The translations under genes were made by a program, and so were the position numbers. This document shows, piece by piece, positions 1 to 8,014 of a stretch of 64,000 bases of DNA; within the stretch, counting starts at the first letter, position 1; every line of letters begins with the position of its first letter. The notes beneath the pieces are model-generated. The model made no database searches, was not told the origin of the DNA, and was given only the letters and a program-made list of their open reading frames with translations. The stretch lies in NCBI RefSeq assembly GCF_007003975.1, contig NZ_VFTC01000018.1, positions 1-64,000 on the forward strand, in the 5' to 3' direction. The stretch is from Mesorhizobium sp. WSM4306. GTDB taxonomy: Bacteria; Pseudomonadota; Alphaproteobacteria; Rhizobiales; Rhizobiaceae.

Positions 1-16
1 TCTGCTTCACAGCCAT
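1..16 (-). CDS. 5' end of an unidentified gene running off the left edge
   Basis: On the minus strand an ATG at 16-14 follows GGAGGG with seven bases between, a near-ideal Shine-Dalgarno arrangement. It reads Met-Ala-Val-Lys-Gln before the window ends. Five residues cannot identify the product. The gene would lie downstream of, and in the same direction as, the adenosine kinase gene at 100-1092. Confidence 0.4.
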
Positions 17-74
17 TGTGATTCCCTCCGAACTTCCGTCTCAGAGAATCACAACCAGCCAACTACGCAACAGG

Positions 75-91
75 CCCACAAGGGGAGAGGT
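75..91. repeat. Half-copy of a C-rich palindromic intergenic repeat
   Basis: CCCACAAGGGGAGAGGT is identical to one arm of the longer palindromic element that ends near 37549. Only this arm is present, between the left-edge gene and the adenosine kinase stop, so it looks like a decayed or truncated copy. Confidence 0.5.
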
Positions 92-99
92 AAGAGGCG

Positions 100-1092
100 C
101 TACAGCAGCCCGGCCAGTTGGGCCGCGCTGCGCAGATTCTGCCGCGGCCGCGGACCGAGCTGCTGGATCACCAGCCCGGCTGCCAGCGAGCCAAGGTCGC
201 CGCAATCCTTCAGGCTGCGCCCGGCCGTATAGCCGTAGAGGAAGCCGGCGGCGTAGAGGTCGCCGGCGCCGGTGGTGTCGACCAGTTCGCGGATATTCGT
301 CGCCTGGATGGTGACGGTCTCGTCGCCGCGCACGATGACCGAACCTTTTTCAGAGCGGGTGACTGCGGCTATTCTGCAGTCCTTGCGGATAGCCTCCAGC
401 GCTTCGTCGAAGGACTTGGTCTGGTAGAGCGATTTGATCTCGTGGCTGTTGGCAAAGACGATGTCGACGGTGCCCGACCGCATCAGCTCGAGGAACTCGT
501 CCCGGTAGCGGTCGACGCAGAACGAGTCCGACAGCGTCATCGACACTTCGCGTCCGGCGGCGTGCGCCAGCTTCGCGGTCTGCCGGATCGCCTCCTTGGC
601 GCGCGGCGGATCCCACAGATAGCCCTCGAAATAGGTCACCTTGGCGCCGGATGCCTTGTCGGCCTCGACGTCTTCCGGCCCGAGTTCGACGCAGGCGCCG
701 AGATAGGTGTTCATCGAACGCTCGCCGTCGGGGGTGACGAAGATCATCGAGCGCGCCGTCGGCGGCTGGCCTTCGAGCGGTCTGGTGTCGAAGGCAACGC
801 CCTGGGCATGGATGTCATGGGCATAGATTTCGCCGAGCGGATCGTTCGACACCTTGCCGAAGAAGGCGGCGCGGCCGCCGAAACTGGCGACGCCCGCCGC
901 CGTGTTGCCGGCGCTGCCGCCGGAGGCCTCGATCGCCGGGCCCATGCGGCTGTAGAGCAGCTCGGCGCGCCTGGTGTCGATGAGGTTCATCGCACCCTTG
1001 ATGATGCCGTTGGTTTCGAGAAAAGCGTCGTCGCACTGGGCGATGATGTCGACAATGGCATTGCCGATGCAAAGCACGTCATAATCCGGCAT
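100..1092 (-). CDS. Adenosine kinase (PfkB/ribokinase family)
   Basis: A 330-residue sugar-kinase-fold protein predicted to phosphorylate adenosine to AMP in purine salvage in the cytosol. The N-terminal strand (YDVLCIGNAIVDI) and GGSAGNTAAG near residue 60 are the substrate-binding part of the PfkB family. The C-terminal signature DTTGAGDLYAAGF carries the catalytic aspartate and anion hole. Length and the GNAIVDI start fit the bacterial adenosine-kinase branch used widely in Rhizobiales, rather than fructokinase or 2-keto-3-deoxygluconate kinase. The start is the ATG at 1092, preceded by GGCGGAG; the TTG just upstream is less likely. It is transcribed alone, away from the DMT transporter. 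Substrate specificity is inferred from family resemblance; another nucleoside or sugar is possible. Confidence 0.8.
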   Translation of the reverse strand: MPDYDVLCIGNAIVDIIAQCDDAFLETNGIIKGAMNLIDTRRAELLYSRMGPAIEASGGSAGNTAAGVASFGGRAAFFGKVSNDPLGEIYAHDIHAQGVAFDTRPLEGQPPTARSMIFVTPDGERSMNTYLGACVELGPEDVEADKASGAKVTYFEGYLWDPPRAKEAIRQTAKLAHAAGREVSMTLSDSFCVDRYRDEFLELMRSGTVDIVFANSHEIKSLYQTKSFDEALEAIRKDCRIAAVTRSEKGSVIVRGDETVTIQATNIRELVDTTGAGDLYAAGFLYGYTAGRSLKDCGDLGSLAAGLVIQQLGPRPRQNLRSAAQLAGLL

Positions 1093-1150
1093 CAATGTCT
1101 CCGCCTTGGAATCTGCCGGCTTTCTGCCACGCCGGCCGGGCGCGGGTCTA

Positions 1151-1199
1151 GACCATGATCCCGAAAAGTGGAACCCGGTTTTCGGACAAGATCATGGTC
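1151..1199. repeat. 49-bp palindromic intergenic repeat; only structure in the 1093-1400 gap
   Basis: The arms GACCATGATC and GATCATGGTC are perfect inverted repeats. Nested inside are CCGAAAA and TTTTCGG around a CCGG-containing core. A related palindrome lies at 30653-30700, with the same AAAACCGG...CCACTTTT core. Elements of this look are common between genes in rhizobia. The rest of the 308-base gap between the divergent adenosine kinase and DMT genes shows no gene or clear promoter to me. Confidence 0.7.
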
Positions 1200-1400
1200 A
1201 AACAAAAATAGGACCCCCGTCCCGATGTGATCGGGACGTATCAGGCTTCTCGATTTGGAAGGGTTTTGCCTAGCCGTCAAATCGAACTGGACCATGCGCA
1301 CTGCCGTGATGTGCGGCTACAGTTGTGTCGTCATCGAAGCATTCCTCCCCTCAGCGGATTAGAGGAACTTCGATCACAGCAGCTGAGGGCGCTCACAGAC

Positions 1401-2303
1401 ATGCAAGCAAAGACCGACATGACCACCGAACTGGCGCTGCTTGGCCTGCTGGCCGCTCTGTGGGGCGCGTCCTATACGTTCATCAAGATCGGCGTCGAGA
1501 CGATCCCGCCGATAACCTTCATCGCCGCCCGGACCCTTGTCGCCGGCGGCATCCTGCTCGCGCTGATCCGCTGGCGCGGCCTCGCCATGCCGAAGGACGG
1601 TGCGACCTGGTGGCGTTTCATGGTCCAGGCCTGCCTCAACAGCGTCGTGCCGTTCACGCTGATCGCCGCCGCCGAGCGCTCCATTGACGCCGGCCTTGCC
1701 ACCATCCTCAACGCGACGTCGCCGATTTTCACCTTCCTGCTGACCGCGCTCATCACCCGCCACGAGCAGGTGACCGCACGCAAGCTGTTCGGCGTGGGCG
1801 CAGGCATTGCCGGCATTTGCCTGATCGTCGGCACACAGGCGCTTGGCGGGCTCGGCCATCAATTGTGGGCGCAGCTTGCGGTTGTCGCGGCGACCGTCTG
1901 CTATGCCGGCGCCGCCATTTTCGGCCGCGGCTTCAGGGGACTCGACCCGATGCTGCCGGCCGCCGGCTCGATGCTGTGCGGCGCGGTCATCCTCGTCCCC
2001 TTGAGCCTGGTCTTCGACCGCCCCTGGACGCTGTCGCCGTCGATGGCTTCGATCGTGGCCTTGCTGGCATTGTCGGTGTTCTCGACGGCGCTGGCCTTCT
2101 GCATCTTCTTCCGCCTCATCCACACGCTGGGTTCGGTAGGCACCACGTCACAGGCCTATCTGCGCGTGCCAATCGGCGTCGGCATCGGCGTCGTGTTCCT
2201 CGGAGAAAGCCTGGGGCCGACGGCGTTCTGGGGCATGGGCTTCGTCGTCGCCGGCGTTGCGGCGATGACCATCCCCGCCCGTTCGCCGGCGCTGGCGCGC
2301 TAG
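1401..2303 (+). CDS. DMT-superfamily (EamA) inner-membrane transporter
   Basis: A 300-residue, very hydrophobic protein with about ten predicted membrane helices arranged as two EamA repeats. The first runs from LALLGLLAALWGASY and the second from the LWAQLAVVAATVCYAGAA segment. Members export amino acids or small metabolites; the substrate cannot be read from sequence. I chose ATG 1401 because GAGGG lies 11 bases upstream; ATG 1419 is the alternative. Further upstream, the reading frame runs through the palindromic-repeat region and is unlikely to be coding. Its neighbour upstream is divergent, and the EI24 gene downstream follows after about 100 bases in the same direction. Confidence 0.8.
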   Translation: MQAKTDMTTELALLGLLAALWGASYTFIKIGVETIPPITFIAARTLVAGGILLALIRWRGLAMPKDGATWWRFMVQACLNSVVPFTLIAAAERSIDAGLATILNATSPIFTFLLTALITRHEQVTARKLFGVGAGIAGICLIVGTQALGGLGHQLWAQLAVVAATVCYAGAAIFGRGFRGLDPMLPAAGSMLCGAVILVPLSLVFDRPWTLSPSMASIVALLALSVFSTALAFCIFFRLIHTLGSVGTTSQAYLRVPIGVGIGVVFLGESLGPTAFWGMGFVVAGVAAMTIPARSPALAR

Positions 2304-2400
2304 TTTCTGTCCGGAATTGCGTCCGCTCCAGCAGGCTTGCGGCTGGCCGGGTCTCCGCCTATGTCGGAGATATCAGTTTGTCCCCGGGGGTGGAAACGCC

Positions 2401-3102
2401 GTGATCTCCAACGCTGCCCACGCCGCCTTCAGCCGGCTGTTCTCTCCCGAATTCCGCGCGGTTTTCCTGAAAACGCTGGGCTTGACCGTGCTGGCGCTCG
2501 TGGCCGTGTGGTTTGCTCTCACCGGGCTTGTCGATTGGCTGGCCCTGCCGTGGATTCACTCCCTTTTACCCGGCCTGCCGTCCTGGGCCGGATGGCTGAG
2601 CGGCACCATCGCGGCCCTCGCGCTTGCCTTTGGGATGGCGCTGCTGATCGCGCCGGTGACGGCAATCGTAGCTGGCCTGTTTCTAGACGACATCGCCGAA
2701 GTGGTCGAGCGCACCGACTTTCCTGGCGACCCGGCCGGCAGGGCCATGCCGGCGCTGCGCTCGCTGGTGCTGTCGGTGAAGTTCCTCGGCGTCGTCATCC
2801 TGGGCAACATCGTCGCCCTGCTGCTGCTTCTGGTGCCGGGCATCAACATCGCCGCCTTCTTCATCGTCAACGGCTACCTGCTGGGCCGCGAATTCTTCGA
2901 ATTCGCCGCCATGCGCTTCCGCCCGGAAGGCGAGGCGAGAGCGTTGCGCAGGAAATATGCCGGCACGGTGTTTCTGGCCGGACTGCTCATCGCCGCCTTC
3001 CTCGCCGTGCCGCTGCTCAACCTTTTGACGCCGCTCTTCGCCGCCGCCATGATGGTCCATCTGCACAAGGCGATCGGCGCGCGGGAGAGCGCCAGGCGAT
3101 AG
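2401..3102 (+). CDS. EI24/CysZ-like integral membrane protein
   Basis: A 233-residue protein with four to six hydrophobic helices, matching the EI24 domain family. The E. coli member, CysZ, is a sulfate permease. The order of features fits: an N-terminal amphipathic stretch (FSRLFSPEFRAVF), a helix pair near residues 25-85, a GRAMPALRSLVLSVKFL linker, the NGYLLGREFFEFAAMR motif typical of the family, and a last helix pair. I place the start at GTG 2401, after a GGGGGTGG stretch, because upstream residues are not family-like. No sulfur-assimilation gene is nearby, so sulfate transport here is only a possibility. Confidence 0.7.
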   Translation: MISNAAHAAFSRLFSPEFRAVFLKTLGLTVLALVAVWFALTGLVDWLALPWIHSLLPGLPSWAGWLSGTIAALALAFGMALLIAPVTAIVAGLFLDDIAEVVERTDFPGDPAGRAMPALRSLVLSVKFLGVVILGNIVALLLLLVPGINIAAFFIVNGYLLGREFFEFAAMRFRPEGEARALRRKYAGTVFLAGLLIAAFLAVPLLNLLTPLFAAAMMVHLHKAIGARESARR

Positions 3103-3107
3103 GCCTT

Positions 3108-4105
3108 TCAACGCAGAAGAAAACCCCGCCCCAATTCGTCATCCGGCTCGACAGTGAACTCGGCTCGCCCCGAATAATAGGCGCGGCCGCCGACACGGGC
3201 GATGATGGCGTCATGCGGGCCGGCCTTGGTCGTGCGCGCTACCGCGCCGGAGAAGCGCGAACCGGCGATGCTTTCGAATGTCCGCTCCTGACCAAGATCG
3301 ATCTTGCCCCTGGCGCACATCGCCGCCAGCCGCGCGGTGACGCCGGAGCCGGTCGGCGAACGGTCGACCTCGGCATCGGCAAAGACGCAGACATTTTTCG
3401 TCGCTTCGCCGGAAAACGCATCGCGCCCGTCGGTCAGGATGGTGCCGTAAAGGAAAGCGAGATCGGGATGATCGGGATGCGACAGCGGGAACTCGGCCTT
3501 CAGCTGCTCGGTCAGCGCCGTTGCCGCGTCGACGAAATCGCGCACCCGGCTGCGGCCGAATTCCAGCCCGAATTGATGCAATCGGCCAGCGCATAGAAGG
3601 CGCCGCCATAGGCAACGTCGAAACGGATCTTGCCGTATCCTGCCAATTCGATTTTCTGGTCGCGGGCAAACAGGAAGGCCGGCACGCTTTCGAACGACAC
3701 TGAGCCGGCCTTGCCATCCCTGACCTCGACTGAGGCGACGACCAGCCCGCACGGCGCCTCGATGTTGACGGTCGTGATTGGCTCCTGTTTCGCCACCAGC
3801 CCTTCATCGACGGCGTAACGGCCAAGCGCGATGATGGCGTGGCCGCACATCGTCGAGTAGCCCTCATTGTGCATGAACAGAACGGCGAGGTCGGCGCCGG
3901 GCAGGTCGGGCTCCACCAGCAGCGCGCCATACATGTCGTAATGGCCGCGCGGCTCGAATATCAGCAGCTTTCGCAAATGGTCGAGGTGGTCGCGCACATA
4001 GCCGCGCTTTTCCAGGATCGTACCCTTGGGGATCTCGGGATAACCGCCGGTGACGATCCTGAGCGGCTCGCCGCCGGTGTGCATGTCGACGACGGTGAGC
4101 GTCAT
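3108..4105 (-). pseudogene. trans-3-hydroxy-L-proline dehydratase, broken by a frameshift
   Basis: The protein belongs to the proline racemase family. The N-terminal half (start ATG 4105) carries STMCGHAII with the first catalytic cysteine. The C-terminal half carries DRSPTGSGV, where threonine replaces the second cysteine of racemases and epimerases. That Cys/Thr pair marks the dehydratase, which converts trans-3-hydroxy-L-proline to pyrroline-2-carboxylate; the tail (AEFTVEPDDELGRGFLLR) also matches that branch. The halves lie in different frames. The first reads GGAFYALADC up to about 3577 and the second resumes at FGLEFGRSRVRD, consistent with loss of one base near 3570-3580. Everything else looks intact, so this is either a recent mutation or a sequencing error. 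The ATG lies 11 bases beyond the stop of the PEP-mutase-like gene in the same orientation. Confidence 0.8.
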
Positions 4106-4116
4106 ACGCAGGCCCT

Positions 4117-4920
4117 TTACTCGGAGGGTTTTGAAAACAGCGCCTGCAGCTTGCTGAACGGCATGGCGGCGCGGGTGAAGCCGAACGTGCCGTCCTGCTG
4201 GATCTCGTGCGCCGCTGTTTCCAGCATGCCGAAGGCGAAATTGGTCAGCCACGGCCCAAGCGAGATGCGCTTGACCCCGGCCATGGCGAGGTCGGCGATG
4301 GTGAAATCCGGCAGTGCCATGACATTGACCGGCCGGCTCACCGCCGAGCAGACTTTCCGGATCGTTTCGACATCGTTGAGGCCAGGCGCATAGAGCACAT
4401 CGGCGCCGGCCTTCTCGAAAGCCTGCAGCCGCTTGATCGTGTCGTCAAGGTCCGGCTTGTCCCACAGGAAATTCTCGGCCCGGGCGGTGAAGACGAAATC
4501 ATGCTTGAGCGCGCGCGCCGCCTCCGCTGCCGCGGCGACGCGCTCGACGGCATGCGAAAACTCATAGATCGGCTTGTCCGGATCGCCCGTGTGGTCCTCG
4601 ATCGAGCAGCCGGCAAGGCCGGCGGCCTCAGCGGCGAAAATGGTCTCGGCGGCACTGGTTGCGCTGTCGCCCTTGCCTTTCTCGAGATCGGCGGAGACTG
4701 GCAGGCAGGTTGCCGCCGTCACCTCGCGGCAATGGTGGATCATCGCCTCGAATGTCACCGCGCCGTCGGGCAGGCCGCGCGAAAAGGCAAAGCCGGCGCT
4801 GGTCGTCGCCAGCGCCTTGAAGCCGAAGGACGCCAGAAGCTTGGTCGTGCCGACGTCCCAGGGATTGGGCAGGACGAAGGTCGAGGCGTGCAGGTCGCGA
4901 AAGATCTTGCCCTTGTCCAT
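4117..4920 (-). CDS. Isocitrate lyase/PEP mutase superfamily enzyme
   Basis: A 267-residue TIM-barrel protein of the superfamily that makes or breaks C-C or P-C bonds next to a carboxylate. Visible family marks are the N-terminal LPNPWDVGTTKLLASFGF, the CLPVSADLEKGKG strand and the Mg-binding SIEDHTGDP loop near residue 120. The isocitrate-lyase KKCGH loop is absent, so it is not a true isocitrate lyase. The group includes carboxyphosphonoenolpyruvate mutase-like and oxaloacetate-hydrolase-like enzymes of unknown physiological role. The start ATG 4920 has GGGAAG upstream. It lies upstream of the hydroxyproline dehydratase gene with an 11-base gap, so the two are probably co-transcribed; a metabolic link is not established. 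Confidence 0.75.
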   Translation of the reverse strand: MDKGKIFRDLHASTFVLPNPWDVGTTKLLASFGFKALATTSAGFAFSRGLPDGAVTFEAMIHHCREVTAATCLPVSADLEKGKGDSATSAAETIFAAEAAGLAGCSIEDHTGDPDKPIYEFSHAVERVAAAAEAARALKHDFVFTARAENFLWDKPDLDDTIKRLQAFEKAGADVLYAPGLNDVETIRKVCSAVSRPVNVMALPDFTIADLAMAGVKRISLGPWLTNFAFGMLETAAHEIQQDGTFGFTRAAMPFSKLQALFSKPSE

Positions 4921-4998
4921 GGTGCTTCCCTTCAGATGCGGAGATGTCAGCGAGATTCTATCGTGCCGATTTGCGCCGGGCAAACGAATGCGGTTGGC

Positions 4999-5853
4999 TC
5001 AGAAGCGTTTGGCGTTCTCTCCTGCCAATTTGTCCAGCGCGTCGGAATCCTTGGCGTAGTGTGACGTCTTCTTGTCCCAATGATAGGTGACGGAAATCGC
5101 GTGAGATTCAGGCTCGGGCGACGGGTCGTCGCAGCTTTCACCGTTCGGCGCGGTGGCGTCGGTGACCGTCACCTTGATCGCGGCATACGGCTGCCCGTCA
5201 GCGATCGTCTGGAAAGCAACGTCCTGCTTGCGGCTGTAGGCGCAGAGGTTCTCGTCGAACGTATAGATCATGTCGACCAGTTCGAACTTGTCGTCGCGCA
5301 CCATTATCAGCGGCGTGATCACATAGCCTTGGCTCGAATTGAAATGGGTGCTCATGGTGGTGAGGACATCATCGTTTGCACCGACGGAAAGCTTGCCCGG
5401 ATCGCGAAAGTAGGTGCTGCGGTCGACGGCGACATTGACCGCGTCGAGCAGTTTCAGCTTGCCGGTGACGTCGTAGAGCGCCAGCACGGCATAGCCTTCG
5501 GCGCTGTCGGGAGAGTCGCCGAGGTCATAGAGCATCACCAGCCGGTCCTTGCCGCCGGCTTTGACCGCAAGCACGCCGGCGTTGGAGAGGCCTGACGTTT
5601 CGGGTGGCGAGCCGCCGCTATCCGGGCCCTCGATGTGGCGCATCTCGATCGGCAACCCGCCCTTATAGAAGCCGTCACTGTCACCGGTCAGGTCGGGAAT
5701 GGCCATCCTGGCGAGGTCGAGATAAGTGACATCCTTGTGGTCAGGGATGGCACTGCCGAACTCCGGGAAGCTGACGGCCTGCGCGCCCGCCGCAGTCCAC
5801 AGCCATGGCAGCAACACTAGGGCGAGGATGAAGCGAAGCAGGTTGGTTGGCAT
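4999..5853 (-). CDS. Exported protein of unknown function
   Basis: A 284-residue protein starting at ATG 5853, whose first 26 residues (MPTNLLRFILALVLLPWLWT then AAGAQA) form a clear Sec signal peptide with an AQA cleavage site. The mature part is acidic, beta-rich in appearance, and has two widely spaced cysteines near the C-terminus (ENLCAYSRK and GESCDDPS) that could form a disulfide in the periplasm. I recognise no domain. Repeated aspartate-rich segments such as DLTGDSDG and GPDSGGS might bind metal, but that is only a guess. It lies between a PEP-mutase homologue and a HAD phosphatase, all on the minus strand, with gaps of 75-80 bases. Confidence 0.7.
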   Translation of the reverse strand: MPTNLLRFILALVLLPWLWTAAGAQAVSFPEFGSAIPDHKDVTYLDLARMAIPDLTGDSDGFYKGGLPIEMRHIEGPDSGGSPPETSGLSNAGVLAVKAGGKDRLVMLYDLGDSPDSAEGYAVLALYDVTGKLKLLDAVNVAVDRSTYFRDPGKLSVGANDDVLTTMSTHFNSSQGYVITPLIMVRDDKFELVDMIYTFDENLCAYSRKQDVAFQTIADGQPYAAIKVTVTDATAPNGESCDDPSPEPESHAISVTYHWDKKTSHYAKDSDALDKLAGENAKRF

Positions 5854-5927
5854 GGACGCCTCAGGCTGTCGGGCGCGCGGACCGTAGCACAGCCTCCCAA
5901 AGCGTCCAGCCTGGCAAACTGCCCGCT

Positions 5928-6587
5928 TCAGTGGATCGGCACCAGCCCCGCCAGTTCGCGCATGTCGTCGAACAGGACGCCGCCGGCATTGGCCAGGCCA
6001 TCGCGGTCGGAATAGGGATCGCCATGATAGGAATAGACGCGCATGCCGGCGGCAATGCCGGCCTGCGTGCCGGCGACGCTGTCCTCGATGACGATGCAGT
6101 CGGCGGGCGCAAAACCCATGGTCTTTGCCGCATGCAGGAACAGGTCCGGGAACGGCTTGCCGCGGGCGACCATGGTTGCGGAGAACATTGCATGCTCGAA
6201 CAGCGGCAGCAGCCCGGTCTGGCCGAGCGTGATGTGCATCTTCGAGATGCGCGCCGACGTGGCGACGCAATAGGCGACGCCGGCCGCGCGCACCACTTCG
6301 ATGAAGTCACGGACGTAAGGGATCGCCTCGACGCCGTGCGAGAACAAATCCGGCAGGCCGGCGTTCCAGCGATCGACGAAATCGGCGCCGAGCCGGGCAT
6401 CGGTCGAAGCTTCGATCTCTTTCTGCACCGAGGTCATGCTGCGGCCGGAGAAATGCTTGCGGCAATATTCGAATGTGGTGGGATAACCGGCGGCAGTCAG
6501 CCACTCGGCAAGCCGCCGGTTGGCAAGGTTCTCGGTGTCGACCAGAATCCCGTCGCAGTCGAAGATGACCAGTTTTGGTATGCTCAT
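5928..6587 (-). CDS. HAD-family sugar-phosphatase/phosphomutase-like hydrolase
   Basis: A 219-residue HAD hydrolase with all four motifs. Motif I is DCDGILVDTE (nucleophile and acid Asp), followed by a helical cap, ATSARIS (motif II), a lysine in GKPFPD (motif III) and VIEDSVAGTQAG (motif IV). This arrangement is typical of the beta-phosphoglucomutase/YniC-like subgroup that acts on small phosphorylated sugars. The ATG at 6587 directly abuts the last base of the dut stop codon at 6588, so the two are co-transcribed and probably translationally coupled. The substrate is unknown; a nucleotide-housekeeping role next to dut is inference only. Confidence 0.8.
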   Translation of the reverse strand: MSIPKLVIFDCDGILVDTENLANRRLAEWLTAAGYPTTFEYCRKHFSGRSMTSVQKEIEASTDARLGADFVDRWNAGLPDLFSHGVEAIPYVRDFIEVVRAAGVAYCVATSARISKMHITLGQTGLLPLFEHAMFSATMVARGKPFPDLFLHAAKTMGFAPADCIVIEDSVAGTQAGIAAGMRVYSYHGDPYSDRDGLANAGGVLFDDMRELAGLVPIH

Positions 6588-7073
6588 TCAGGCGGTGCCG
6601 GTCGATCCGAATCCGCCCGCGCCGCGCGCTGTGCCGCCGGCCAGGCTGCGCTCCTCGACCGTCGCCTGCGTTACCGTGGCAAACACGATCTGGGCAACGC
6701 GCATGCCGCGCGTCACCGCGAAATCCTCGTCGCCAAGGTTGACCAGCAGCACCTTGACCTCGCCGCGATAATCGCTGTCGACCGTGCCTGGTGAATTGAG
6801 AACGGTCAGCCCGTGCTTGAAGGCTAGGCCGGAACGCGGCCGCACCTGGCCTTCCATCCCCTCGGGTATTTCCAGGATCAGCCCGGTCGGCACCAAGGCG
6901 CGCTTGCCCGGCAGGATCAGCAGCGGCCGGTCGTCCGGGACCGCGGCGCGCAAATCCATGCCGGCGGCGCCGGTGCTTTCATAGGCGGGGAGGGGAAGTC
7001 CTTCACCATGCGGCAACCTGACGAAGCCGACAGTGGGACCAATGACGGAGGAGGTGTGGAAGGCTGCGCGCAT
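6588..7073 (-). CDS. dut: dUTP diphosphatase (dUTPase)
   Basis: A 161-residue trimeric-type dUTPase that hydrolyses dUTP to dUMP and pyrophosphate, keeping uracil out of DNA and feeding dTMP synthesis. All five family motifs are present in order: AGMDLRA, PRSGLA, GTVDSDYRGEV (with the catalytic Asp and the uracil-site Tyr), RVAQIVF, and the C-terminal glycine-rich RGAGGFGSTG that closes over the phosphates. Length matches the bacterial family. The start ATG 7073 leaves 85 bases to the Lrp gene upstream. It is followed with no gap by the HAD hydrolase gene. Confidence 0.95.
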   Translation of the reverse strand: MRAAFHTSSVIGPTVGFVRLPHGEGLPLPAYESTGAAGMDLRAAVPDDRPLLILPGKRALVPTGLILEIPEGMEGQVRPRSGLAFKHGLTVLNSPGTVDSDYRGEVKVLLVNLGDEDFAVTRGMRVAQIVFATVTQATVEERSLAGGTARGAGGFGSTGTA

Positions 7074-7158
7074 AAAATCGATCCTATCGGCGCGAACCGC
7101 GATTCGGTCAACTCGCCCGCCACGCTATTAACGGCTTTCTTTGCGGCGTCACGATGAC

Positions 7159-7629
7159 CTAGCGCAGTTCCACGGGCACGACCGTCGTCTCCTTGATCTC
7201 TTCCATGACGAATGAGGCCGAAACATCGGACAGCGCCACCTTGGCGATCAGCCGCTGGTAGAGCCGGTCATAGGCCTTCACATCGGCGACGCGGGCGCGC
7301 AGCACATAGTCGAGGTCGCCGGACATGCGGTAGACCCCGGTGATCTCGGGAAAACCGGTCACCGCCGCGCGGAATTTCTGCAGCCAGTCTGGATCGTGGT
7401 TGGAGGTGCGGATCAGGATGAACACCGAAAGCCCAAGCCCGAGCTTGTCGGCATCGACCAGCGCCACCCGGCCGGTGATGACGCCGTCCTCCTCCAGCCG
7501 CTTGACGCGCCGCCAGCAGGCGTTGCGCGACAGCGCCACTTTTTCCGAGAGCTGGTCGACCGACAGCGTGCCGTCGCGTTGCAGCTCGGCCAGCAATCTT
7601 CGGTCTATTTCATCGAATTCAAGCGCCAT
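7159..7629 (-). CDS. Lrp/AsnC-family transcriptional regulator
   Basis: A 156-residue feast/famine regulator. The N-terminal winged helix starts MALEFDEIDRRLLAELQRDG, with the recognition helix around SRNACWRRVKRLEEDGVI. The C-terminal RAM domain (LGLSVFILIRTSN to the end) binds amino acids and mediates oligomerisation, and contains the family-typical GVYRMSGDLDYVLR. The start ATG 7629 is where family similarity begins; an upstream extension in frame is not family-like. It is divergent from the small DUF6356 gene across a 115-base gap. Such regulators often control the divergent gene and themselves, but no operator is obvious here. The effector amino acid is unknown. Confidence 0.88.
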   Translation of the reverse strand: MALEFDEIDRRLLAELQRDGTLSVDQLSEKVALSRNACWRRVKRLEEDGVITGRVALVDADKLGLGLSVFILIRTSNHDPDWLQKFRAAVTGFPEITGVYRMSGDLDYVLRARVADVKAYDRLYQRLIAKVALSDVSASFVMEEIKETTVVPVELR

Positions 7630-7744
7630 GTTGGGATGAATGTCCCGAACTACAGCGTTAGGCAAGGACAAATTGAGACCGATGAACCTTTCCCCTGTGG
7701 CAAGATACCCAGCATCGGGGCTTATCCCGGCTGGAGGGATCATC

Positions 7745-7999
7745 ATGACGACGCTGTTTTCGAAGCTTTTCACCTCGCACCCGGCCAAGGTCGGCGAAAC
7801 CTATTTCAGCCACATGGCTTTTGCCGCCTGGTTCTCCTCGCGCCTCCTGATGGCTGCCGGAGCCGCGCTTGTTCACGCTTTCTTGCCATTTCTCTTCGAG
7901 ACTACGGCAAGCCGAATCGTTCGCGAACTCTATGAGCGGACGCACAACAGAGGCTCACACGCGGCCAAAGAGCCCCAGGCTCTCTTGGATCGCGCCTAA
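7745..7999 (+). CDS. Small DUF6356-type membrane protein
   Basis: An 84-residue protein of a conserved alphaproteobacterial family, recognised by SHPAKVGETYFSHM followed by one hydrophobic segment (FAAWFSSRLLMAAGAALVHA) and the FETTASRIV tail. It is probably a single-pass or hairpin inner-membrane protein of unknown function. ATG 7745 is preceded by GGAGGGA and was chosen over an upstream start that would add 35 non-conserved residues. It ends 15 bases before the glutamine amidotransferase gene, so the two likely form an operon, divergent from the Lrp regulator. Confidence 0.7.
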   Translation: MTTLFSKLFTSHPAKVGETYFSHMAFAAWFSSRLLMAAGAALVHAFLPFLFETTASRIVRELYERTHNRGSHAAKEPQALLDRA

Positions 8000-8014
8000 G
8001 GAACGGTCAAAGCG

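Noticed and set aside
118..1158. Long plus-strand open frame of 346 codons
   Set aside because: It lies opposite the adenosine kinase gene, has no domain motifs and has the Arg/Ala-rich composition of an antisense shadow in GC-rich DNA.
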